40,711 nucleotides of DNA from Methanotrichaceae archaeon (GTDB taxonomy: Archaea > Halobacteriota > Methanosarcinia > Methanotrichales > Methanotrichaceae). Location: assembly GCA_016927425.1 (NCBI GenBank), contig JAFGMR010000045.1:1-40711 (forward strand). The letters are read 5' to 3'. The position numbers and the translations under genes were made by a program. The notes beneath the pieces are model-generated. The model was not told the origin of the DNA, ran no database searches, and worked only from the letters and a program-made list of their open reading frames with translations. Shown here one piece after another: positions 26,233-33,653 of the stretch; the stretch's first letter is position 1, and each line of letters begins with the position of its first letter.

Positions 26233-28113
26233 CTAACACGATGGTCGAATCTGCCGAAAGGTGGGTGATGGGACGACCACGCCAGTATCGAGATCGACAT
26301 ACCCTATATTCAAGTACTGGTTATCGAATACCTCTATCCTGTTGGGCGGGTTGGGCAAGTAATATAGGGCGTCCTCTCCAGTAGATCCGTTCCAGTACAG
26401 TGCCTCGCCGGAGATCTCATCTATTCCTTCTCTGACCAGGCCGTTTTGCCTGAGCCAACTTCTCATTCGGAGAGGCAGACCATGTTCTGCTGAGGGTGGG
26501 AGGTTCAATGAGTACCCTTCAGGCATACGAACCATTAGTGGAAAGGCCAAACCCCGCGGAGCGACCGATCCGCTCGCAAAGAGAAGCCCCATCTGGATTG
26601 CTGTGCCGGTAAATATCCTCGTACCTGATAATACTCGGACAGGTCCTTGCATTGCTTGATGGGACATGACTGATAAGGGAAGGAATCTTCCGGAATACGT
26701 TATAGGAGCAAGGGTGCCCAGGCCGGCGCGCTCCAATAAGAGACATTGGGTCGCTCCACAGCTTCTCATCATCATCGCGCCTCCACTTTTTAATACCTCG
26801 GAGGATTCGAGCAGCGATACGTTGATCCCACTCTCACCAGCGACCTGGAACGCATTGATCGTCATGCGAAACTCTCCTTCGGCGAGGGGTCTCGCGGGAA
26901 ATAAGAGCCTACTTATTCCCCCATGGAGCTTGATGATCTGGCCTTGCTCGTTCATGACATAGATCACCGAGTGGTTGAGCACTCCTTCGGTTGCCACAAC
27001 CGCCCTTCCCTCCCTCAAGGCGGTCATGATGCTCGTTCTAGCTGCATCCTCGGTGATCGGTTGAAGGCCTGCCTGGGTGAGCTGTCTGACAGTTGTTCTT
27101 CCAGCCCCCCTCAATGCGGTTAAGCCTGCACGGGAGAGCTTGATGACGGCGGATCCCGCCATTCCAAGCGTGGTAATATCCAAAACGAGAAATAGCATTC
27201 CCAGACCGCGTTCAAGCCCAGATCTGGCCTCCCAGATCTGTCTTACGGATCCTACTACCGGTACCCAGTACCAGATATCTGGAAAGAAGGACGTGCTCTC
27301 CTGGGATTCCTCGTCACTCCTCCTGTTCTCCTCCGTTGAGGGGGCCGTTAGCGCTATAGCTACGGCCACACCGAGGGCTGCGGCTAGCAACAACCAGGGG
27401 AAGGCCAATATGTCAGCCTCATCGGAGATCGTTGGCGAGAAGGGCCGTCCAGCCAGTGCAGCCTCTGATGCGCGATCAGCTTCAAGCTCGGCAGGGGATC
27501 TATATCTCCCGAGGGTGAGATTTGGACGAACACGAACCGATTTAGATCTTCTCTGTTGGACGAGATGCGCCAGTTCGTGTCCTAATATATGCAGTCCTGC
27601 GCGATCTTTCGGGCGATATTGATCTCTATTGAAGAAGATCCGGTTCCCCAATGCAAAGGCTCTCGAGCCTATGCTCTCCGTCATGGAGACGGAACCGTCA
27701 TCTGCATGAATCCTTACCCGTGAGAAGTCGTGACCATAGCTCTCCTCGAAGGGCTTTCGGACTTCGTATGAAAGCTCCATTCCTTGGCCCAAGGCGCTCA
27801 GGCCAGAGAAAAACGACCCTTTGATCTCTCTTCGTGCTGAAGATCTCTCGCGATCATATGGGTTATCGAAAGCGGAGAATGCCCGAGAGAGGAGAGCTAG
27901 CGGATGATCCACAAGTCCTCTGCCAGTGCTTCTCCTCTGATCATCGTCCTTTCTAACCGAGCGGTCAGTGCGATGCTCCAGGGAAGATGGGATATGATCC
28001 CGCAAACTCAAGGATCCAAAGCCCTCGTTAAGCCTTCGTTGCAGCGAATCGATGGGAAGAGGATCAAAAGACGATGATTCATGCTTTGCAGCGTGACGTA
28101 CTTTCTCTCTCAT
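26233..28113 (-). CDS. DUF4157 effector with hydrophobic helices and unknown payload
   Basis: This 626-residue protein is first in the effector cassette, 21 bases after the ATPase gene. An unusually long charged N-terminus (1-115) precedes the leader (121-190), with EESYGHDFSRVRIHADDGS, LGHELAHLVQQ and ELEADRASEAAL. Two hydrophobic stretches follow: about 236-257 (FPWLLLAAALGVAVAIALTA) and about 303-333 (around LFLVLDITTLGMAGSAVIKL). Paired helices of this kind in CIS or T6SS cargo suggest membrane insertion. The C-terminal half (350-626) is unrecognised; ALREGRAVVATEGVLNHSVI and MRSCGATQCLLL place His381 and Cys452/Cys457 in possible active-site settings. Cargo status is well supported; the activity is unknown. 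Confidence 0.8.
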   Translation of the reverse strand: MREKVRHAAKHESSSFDPLPIDSLQRRLNEGFGSLSLRDHIPSSLEHRTDRSVRKDDDQRRSTGRGLVDHPLALLSRAFSAFDNPYDRERSSARREIKGSFFSGLSALGQGMELSYEVRKPFEESYGHDFSRVRIHADDGSVSMTESIGSRAFALGNRIFFNRDQYRPKDRAGLHILGHELAHLVQQRRSKSVRVRPNLTLGRYRSPAELEADRASEAALAGRPFSPTISDEADILAFPWLLLAAALGVAVAIALTAPSTEENRRSDEESQESTSFFPDIWYWVPVVGSVRQIWEARSGLERGLGMLFLVLDITTLGMAGSAVIKLSRAGLTALRGAGRTTVRQLTQAGLQPITEDAARTSIMTALREGRAVVATEGVLNHSVIYVMNEQGQIIKLHGGISRLLFPARPLAEGEFRMTINAFQVAGESGINVSLLESSEVLKSGGAMMMRSCGATQCLLLERAGLGTLAPITYSGRFLPLSVMSHQAMQGPVRVLSGTRIFTGTAIQMGLLFASGSVAPRGLAFPLMVRMPEGYSLNLPPSAEHGLPLRMRSWLRQNGLVREGIDEISGEALYWNGSTGEDALYYLPNPPNRIEVFDNQYLNIGYVDLDTGVVVPSPTFRQIRPSC

Positions 28114-28134
28114 ATCCGAAATCCGTTGAGATTT

Positions 28135-29994
28135 TCACCTTCCAACCTCTGTTAGCGGCCGCTCTAGCTTTGCATACTCCATTCGAGCCGATCTCATGAT
28201 CTGGTCCATCCCGACAGGCACCCCTTCCTCAGCAGCGAGAAACGCCGCGTTAAGCGCGATGTTTCTGATATGTCCTCCTGCCAAGTTAAGCCTGGCAAGC
28301 GTCGCATAATCTATCTCGCCTAGAGGGGTCTTCTCCGGGTATATCCCCCTCCAGATCCTCTCCCTCATGGATGCATCCGGAAACGGGAACTGTACGATGA
28401 ACCGAATCCTCCTCTGGAAGGCCGGATCGAGCGCCGATAGCATATTGGTCGTAAGGATCGCAAGCCCCCTGTACGCCTCCATCCTCTGCAAGAGAAAGCT
28501 TACCTCGATGTTCGCGTAGCGGTCGTGGCTGTCTTTCACCTCGCTTCTCTTGCCGAAGAGTGCATCTGCCTCGTCGAATAGGAGGATTGCGCCTCCGCCC
28601 TCGGCAGCATCGAATATCCGGTTTAAGTTCTTCTCGGTCTCTCCTATGTACTTGCTCACAACGGCCGAGAGGTCTATCCGGAAGAGGTCGAGGTCAAGCT
28701 CTCCTGCTAAAACCTCGGCTGCCATCGTCTTTCCCGTGCCGCTGGCTCCTGAGAATAGGGCGCTTATCCCAAGGCCCCTTGATCCCTTCGATGCAAACCC
28801 CCATCTGTTGTAGACAAGCGACCTCTGTCTCATATGGATTGCCACGAGGCGGAGCATCTCCTTCTGTTGAGGCGGAAGGACCAGGTCGTCCCAGGTGGCA
28901 GATGGATCGATCCTCTGAGATAGAGCCTCAAGATCCGGCCTGCCCTGGGCACGGCAGGCTTCGAAAAGAGCTCTCTCGCCGGCCTTGGCGAAGGCAGATG
29001 CGCTATGAATTACGCCTGATCCAAGGTCAAAGCGCGATGCAAGGCCCTCTGCCGTCTCTTCATCGCCTTCTAGAAGATCTTTCCAGAGCGCTTCCTGCTC
29101 GGAGTAGGTTGGCCTTCTCACCTGGAGCGCAATGCAGTTTCCGGCAGGGATCCTTCTCTGGCTCGATACGAAAAGCGGATAGCTGGCATTATCGGCAAAG
29201 CGCATCGCTGCCTCTGCCCTTTGATCGTCGACGATATCGACGAGAAGCGTTCGTCCGGAGAGCGCATACTCCCTCGTCCAGAGGCGATGGAACTCTTCTT
29301 GCTCGTTTGTCCTCTCGGGAATTGCGGTTGAGTAGATGCGATACATTGGCGCTCCTTGAATGACGCACGCATCATTTGCAACGGATATGCGGTCCTGTCT
29401 TTCCCCTCCCCAGAGGAGGACAGGCGAGATCTCGCCCCCATTCGACCAGATCTCAGCGACCCTCTCCGAGATTCGGAACTGCGACGGAGAGAGGGCCTGT
29501 GCAGACGGAATAGGTGAGACGTTTGATGCTAGCCTCTCGTCGATCTGATCGAGACCTGCGATATAATGCAAGATCCGCTCGTCAATCCTCAAAGGAGAGC
29601 GCGTAAGCGATGTTCCGGGACCGATCTCGATCAGCCGCCATCGCCGAAGCGGTGATCCGGGCACAATCGCGCTCCAGTGAGCGCCTGGAAGCGCTGCTAA
29701 AGCGAGGCTGAACGTCGGGTACATGCGAGAGGGATCGTTCTGTGCAGCAGCACATAGGCCGATAAAGGACGAGTCTAGCTCGACGGATGCCGAGAGGAGC
29801 AGGATCGCCTCTTCGAAGCTTGAGAGGTGAAACGTCTGAGAGACGATCCCAAGCCGGTCCATGGATGAGCCGGGCGCGTCTGCCACATCCTCTGTCTGAT
29901 CGATATGGCTTTGAAGCACACCTTTGAGCCAGTCTAGCCGGTCGAGGATCTGCCTCTGGTTCTCCTCAAGGCGGGAGATCTCCGCCGGGATCAC
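28135..29994 (-). CDS. AAA+ ATPase (Afp15/Pvc15 type)
   Basis: This 619-residue protein has a single AAA+ module at its C-terminus: Walker A GASGTGKT (416-423), Walker B ILLFDEADALF (about 470-480), sensor-1 region AILTTNML and arginine-finger area PAFQRRIRFIVQFPFP. The N-terminal 400 residues include a coiled-coil start (RLEENQRQILDRLDWL) and a degenerate second nucleotide-binding fold, as in other eCIS ATPases. This family is needed for eCIS assembly or cargo loading, by analogy with PVC15. The GTG start overlaps the cap gene's stop (GTGA). It directly precedes the cargo genes, which fits a role in loading. The call is secure. Confidence 0.95.
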   Translation of the reverse strand: MIPAEISRLEENQRQILDRLDWLKGVLQSHIDQTEDVADAPGSSMDRLGIVSQTFHLSSFEEAILLLSASVELDSSFIGLCAAAQNDPSRMYPTFSLALAALPGAHWSAIVPGSPLRRWRLIEIGPGTSLTRSPLRIDERILHYIAGLDQIDERLASNVSPIPSAQALSPSQFRISERVAEIWSNGGEISPVLLWGGERQDRISVANDACVIQGAPMYRIYSTAIPERTNEQEEFHRLWTREYALSGRTLLVDIVDDQRAEAAMRFADNASYPLFVSSQRRIPAGNCIALQVRRPTYSEQEALWKDLLEGDEETAEGLASRFDLGSGVIHSASAFAKAGERALFEACRAQGRPDLEALSQRIDPSATWDDLVLPPQQKEMLRLVAIHMRQRSLVYNRWGFASKGSRGLGISALFSGASGTGKTMAAEVLAGELDLDLFRIDLSAVVSKYIGETEKNLNRIFDAAEGGGAILLFDEADALFGKRSEVKDSHDRYANIEVSFLLQRMEAYRGLAILTTNMLSALDPAFQRRIRFIVQFPFPDASMRERIWRGIYPEKTPLGEIDYATLARLNLAGGHIRNIALNAAFLAAEEGVPVGMDQIMRSARMEYAKLERPLTEVGR

Positions 29995-31202
29995 GGAACC
30001 TCCACGGTCGGGCCGATGAACATATTGAACGTGGGGCTTTCGCTATCGTTGTCCCTTTGAAGGGAGCTCTCCGCCCCATCCACCCTAAGCCTGGCCAGAT
30101 ACGTTCCAGCCGACAGGTGAGTGGCTGGAAAATGCAAGGGATCGGTCGCCTCCTCCCGAGGATCTGCATTGAGCACAGCTGCTGGAAGGCCTCCAGGGAC
30201 TGTGAGGTTTAAAAGGAGCGTCGCCTTCTGAGCAGGATCGATATCGGGGCTTGCCTCTACCTCGATATAAGGATGTTCACCTCCGATGAAATCGATTCTC
30301 TGGATAGACGGCCGTAGCACGAACGCCGCCAGGTTAGACCTGCTTACCTCATGGGGCTCAGGCCTTCCGAGATCCATTCTGTGGACTACCTGGACGGAGT
30401 TCAACCCCGCCCGAAGGCCGGCTGGAAGATCGACGATCAGCCTCCTCGATGTTGACTCCGAATCGATCGATCCCACCATTCCGCTCAGAAGCACGATCGT
30501 ATCATCTCCGAGGAGGCGCTCTCCGAGAACCTCGATCTCATTCGTCGAGATCTCGGCGATGTTCGGGCGGACGGCGACGATCTTAGGCAGGCTGGAGGGT
30601 ATAGAGACCGCCCGCCTTTCGACCACCGGGAGGGAGACTTCGGGGATGGACCTTCCCTCTATCAGGACGACCGTTGCCGTGTAGGCCAGGGATAAAGCGT
30701 ACTTCGCCTGATAGAAGGAGCTCCAGAGCTTGGATAGCTCGTCAAGTGAGAGGTTTTCAGGCGTGAACTTCACCGCTTCCACCTGCTCAGCGAGGTCGGA
30801 TCCGCTTAAGAAGAGGTAGGCCACATCCCCTATGGTATCCTGTATAGCCCGGCGAGAGAGGACTGGAGTGCTCTGCATTGCAGCAACAGCGCTTCCAAGG
30901 AGCCTTTGGGGCTCGAGCTTTGCCTCCGCGCCGTAAAATGTGAAGAGGTAATGCAGATCCAATGCCACGAGAGGTCGCTTGATCAATCGTCCATCCGAGT
31001 CCCTAAGGGGCAAGTTCGCATTGGAAAGACCCGTATTAGGGGTTATCCGGTATAGAAAGACGTTGATTGCGGCAGCATCGGTGCCATCCGGACGCCCTGG
31101 CGAGACCTTAACCTCGACGTCCTCGACGTCGTCAGCAACATACGACTGAAGCATCCTGCATATAGTTGCAGTGACAGTAGCAACCGCAAGGGAGTTGCTC
31201 AT
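29991..31202 (-). CDS. Tail terminator/cap protein (Pvc16/Afp16, DUF4255)
   Basis: This is a 403-residue protein. Residues 1-190 are the DUF4255 (Pvc16_N) domain: ATICRMLQSYV, then AAINVFLYRITPNTGLSNAN, RPLVALDLHYLFTFYG, PQRLLGSAVAAMQSTPVLSR and LSLDELSKLWSSFYQAKYALS. The rest (about 210-403) is a beta-rich IPT/Ig-like extension ending in an extended-strand tail. The family ends tube and sheath growth and sets particle length. Its ATG overlaps the preceding stop (ATGA), and the ATPase start overlaps its own stop. Length and motifs agree with the family. Confidence 0.94.
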   Translation of the reverse strand: MSNSLAVATVTATICRMLQSYVADDVEDVEVKVSPGRPDGTDAAAINVFLYRITPNTGLSNANLPLRDSDGRLIKRPLVALDLHYLFTFYGAEAKLEPQRLLGSAVAAMQSTPVLSRRAIQDTIGDVAYLFLSGSDLAEQVEAVKFTPENLSLDELSKLWSSFYQAKYALSLAYTATVVLIEGRSIPEVSLPVVERRAVSIPSSLPKIVAVRPNIAEISTNEIEVLGERLLGDDTIVLLSGMVGSIDSESTSRRLIVDLPAGLRAGLNSVQVVHRMDLGRPEPHEVSRSNLAAFVLRPSIQRIDFIGGEHPYIEVEASPDIDPAQKATLLLNLTVPGGLPAAVLNADPREEATDPLHFPATHLSAGTYLARLRVDGAESSLQRDNDSESPTFNMFIGPTVEVP

Positions 31203-32395
31203 ATCTCCCCCTTCCTCCTCTGATCCAGATACTCCTGAAGCGAGAATATCTTCGGCTGCCTTTTCTCCTTCAAAGCGGCCGCGGCAGGGGCGACGGCTGT
31301 AACCTCGACCCTCCCTATCCTGACCACGATATCCAGCCCCTCCTCCGAGCGATTGGAGACTGGAGAACCTATCCGCCGCAGGGGGGACCTGCCCTGGGTG
31401 AGGTTCATCCTCTCGATATCGCCTTTCGCAATAGATGGCTGTCTGGATGACCGGTCGATGACATCTCCAGCCTCACTGGATCTTGGCCGGCCAGGCTTGG
31501 GCCCGGTTATGAGCCAGCCCCCATAATACTGCTCGACAAGGCCGCGCCATTCATTCCCTCCGCCGGGATATTCAGCGGCTTCTATTGCCTGATGTGACTC
31601 CCCCTCCCGGGGCGATGCAATAGGATTATCGAATGCGACATCGCGGCCAAGATCCTGCGGCCCGCCGGGATCCAGATCGATCCGACTTTCCTCTCTGAGC
31701 GGTCCCGGGAGATGCACTGGCCTCAAATCGCCACCTTTTGTAACCGGACCCTCGAAGGATCGAATCTCGATCGATGCACGATGCGGCCGGGGTTCGCCCC
31801 TCTCCAGGTCGATTTCAGGCTCTCCAGATCGATCAATTGGGTCCTTCAATGGATCCATCAAAGCCCTAGATCCATCCATCGGATCCTTCGGTCGATCCGG
31901 CGCCTTCGCCGGAGAGACGGCCGCTGGAAGATGGGTTTCGGGATGATGAGATTCGGGATGATGGGCTTTGTCACCTGCGAGAGCCTCCGCCCCATCAGCC
32001 GACATTCCGGCGCTCAAATCCTCGCGGACGGAGGCCCGGCTGACGACAGGCAGTTTCGGCGCAGTGATCCGCTCTGCCGTTGCCTCGTCCCAACCGGCGA
32101 CTGCGTCCCCCAACGAGCCCGTCTCCTCGGCGGAAGGGAGAGCATCGTGAATGAGGGCTGGCGCTCGTCCTCTTCTGGCCGGCTTCCGCCTGTCATCGCC
32201 CGCCCGCCGGACCCTCTCGATCTGAATTCCGGGCGCAACGGATTCTTCTATTGCGTCCTGCTCGTCTCCGAAACTTGAGATCTCCGCCTCGCGCTCGTCG
32301 TCCCATGGAGGAGCGTAGATCGATGGTACTACAGGCTCTATCCCCCGCTCAAGTCCGAGGGCCCGCGCGGCAAGCCTATCCAGAAAGTCGCTCAT
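31199..32395 (-). CDS. Disordered CIS-locus protein with conserved tail motif
   Basis: This protein has about 398 residues and is mostly low-complexity: rich in Pro, Glu, Asp, Arg and Ser, with no predicted fold in the middle (about 60-340). The N-terminus SDFLDRLAARALGLE is a helix typical of this gene. The C-terminus IVVRIGRVEVTAVAP and FSLQEYLDQRRKGE resembles the V-x-I-G-R-I-E-V...L-x-x-Y-L element found in the corresponding gene of other eCIS operons. The role is unknown; a flexible tether or assembly scaffold is possible. ATG at 32395 is chosen because it overlaps the stop of the zinc-ribbon gene (ATGA), whereas the frame's first start lies deeper inside that gene. Confidence 0.75.
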   Translation of the reverse strand: MSDFLDRLAARALGLERGIEPVVPSIYAPPWDDEREAEISSFGDEQDAIEESVAPGIQIERVRRAGDDRRKPARRGRAPALIHDALPSAEETGSLGDAVAGWDEATAERITAPKLPVVSRASVREDLSAGMSADGAEALAGDKAHHPESHHPETHLPAAVSPAKAPDRPKDPMDGSRALMDPLKDPIDRSGEPEIDLERGEPRPHRASIEIRSFEGPVTKGGDLRPVHLPGPLREESRIDLDPGGPQDLGRDVAFDNPIASPREGESHQAIEAAEYPGGGNEWRGLVEQYYGGWLITGPKPGRPRSSEAGDVIDRSSRQPSIAKGDIERMNLTQGRSPLRRIGSPVSNRSEEGLDIVVRIGRVEVTAVAPAAAALKEKRQPKIFSLQEYLDQRRKGEI

Positions 32396-33111
32396 TTGAC
32401 CACCATATCGATGTACGACCATCGCCTCGAAGCGCTCATGGAGAGGATCTCGTTTTCGCTCCAGCCGTATGCCCAGGCAAGTGTATGCACCTCCAGAAGA
32501 ATCCTCCTCGCCTCGGCCTGAATCTCCTTCCAGAAGAAGGCGGATATGTCGAATATGCTCGTCCAGACATGGTTGCAGTCGGGACAGGTCATCTCGATTA
32601 GAACGTCTGCCTGGGGATCCAACTCCCCCATCCTCGATGCAACTCGGCCTATCTCCCCTTCATCGAGATCTTCGAGGGAGATCTGCTCCCCATCTCGAGA
32701 GATGCTCTTTATGCAGCGCTCGATTAAAAGGCGCTTTGCCGAAGCGAGATCGGATAGGCGAGATGCTGCTGAAAGATCGAAGCTGTTTGGAAGGCGAAAG
32801 CTCACATCGAGGCCATCCTCTCTCATGGCGGCCTCGGAATCCAGGGCCTTCGACCTGATATCCTCGGTAAAGATCTCGAGCTCAAGATACCTTTTACATC
32901 CTGGACATTTCCCGAAAAGGCGCATTCGGCGTCCGAGCGTAAGCTCTCTGAGATCCAGGAGAAGGCCGTCTCTTCTGCCGATGGAGAGCATTGCAAGATG
33001 GTCCATATCCATCTCGGGGCAGGCGGCGGCAAGCATCGTCAAGGCCCTATCGATTGGGTGGAGATCCCTCTCTGAGACCGTCAGAATATCTGTTGCTGTG
33101 AGAGGTCGCAT
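32392..33111 (-). CDS. Baseplate-type protein with two CxxC zinc-ribbon halves
   Basis: This 239-residue protein begins RPLTATDILTVSERDLHPID and RALTMLAAACPE, the pattern of the small conserved baseplate-like protein (T4 gp26-like in some annotations) that follows the tube gene in many eCIS loci. Two Cys pairs, CPGCKRYLELEI and CPDCNHVWTSIF, are separated by about 120 residues and could form a zinc site together. ATG at 33111 is preferred over the longest frame (33153), which would start inside the tube gene. It probably helps tube or baseplate assembly; this is inferred from position. Confidence 0.8.
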   Translation of the reverse strand: MRPLTATDILTVSERDLHPIDRALTMLAAACPEMDMDHLAMLSIGRRDGLLLDLRELTLGRRMRLFGKCPGCKRYLELEIFTEDIRSKALDSEAAMREDGLDVSFRLPNSFDLSAASRLSDLASAKRLLIERCIKSISRDGEQISLEDLDEGEIGRVASRMGELDPQADVLIEMTCPDCNHVWTSIFDISAFFWKEIQAEARRILLEVHTLAWAYGWSENEILSMSASRRWSYIDMVVK

Positions 33112-33121
33112 ATGCTTGGGA

Positions 33122-33640
33122 TCAGTCGAACGTCGGCTCCTTTGGCTCCTCAAGCTCCTCGCGCTCCCAGCCCTCGTTCTCCAGCTTGATATGCTGGATG
33201 GCGACTGCGTTAGCGTTTGCGTCGAGGTCGGGGAGTGCCTGGTACTCAGATACCCAGCAGCGATATACCTTGTAGCGGATCACCACCTGGCCTGCCTCGT
33301 TTAGCATCTCAATTATCACGTTCTTTCGAAAGTCTGCAAGGGAGACCTCGCTTCCAAGCCCCTCGCCGAAGTTCCAGACCTTGTTTGCCCATTTCTCGAA
33401 GTCGAGGTCGTGGGTAACCCCCCTCTCGAGAGTTATTGGCTCGTACTCGGTCCGTCCAGGAGATTTCCTGCTCGTGCTTGGATCTCCTCCCTCCCTGTGC
33501 TTTACAACCTCAGTTGTCCTCTTCAGGCCTGAGACCTTGCTTATGCCTGCAACTGGATCCGTCTGTCCCTCGAGCTTTACGAGGAACTTGAAGTTCTTGT
33601 AAGGATCGAAACGGGTGGGATTTGCCTTGAACTGTACCAT
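33122..33640 (-). CDS. Inner tube protein (gp19/Hcp-like, Afp1/5 type)
   Basis: This 172-residue protein of the T4 gp19-like tube family opens with NPTRFDPYKNFKFLVKL, then VAGISKVSGLKRTTEVVKHREGG, ITLERGVTHDLDFEKWANKV and CWVSEYQALPDLDANANAVA, and ends in an acidic tail (EREELEEPKEP). It stacks as hexameric rings to form the cargo channel. It lies 13 bases after the sheath with a GGGAGG ribosome site. This is the only tube gene of this type in the window, whereas Afp and PVC carry two or more. Confidence 0.95.
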   Translation of the reverse strand: MVQFKANPTRFDPYKNFKFLVKLEGQTDPVAGISKVSGLKRTTEVVKHREGGDPSTSRKSPGRTEYEPITLERGVTHDLDFEKWANKVWNFGEGLGSEVSLADFRKNVIIEMLNEAGQVVIRYKVYRCWVSEYQALPDLDANANAVAIQHIKLENEGWEREELEEPKEPTFD

Positions 33641-33653
33641 TCTCTTTCCCTCC

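Noticed and set aside
28560-29363. 267-codon plus frame opposite the AAA+ gene
   Set aside because: Antisense shadow; the AAA+ frame has full Walker motifs.
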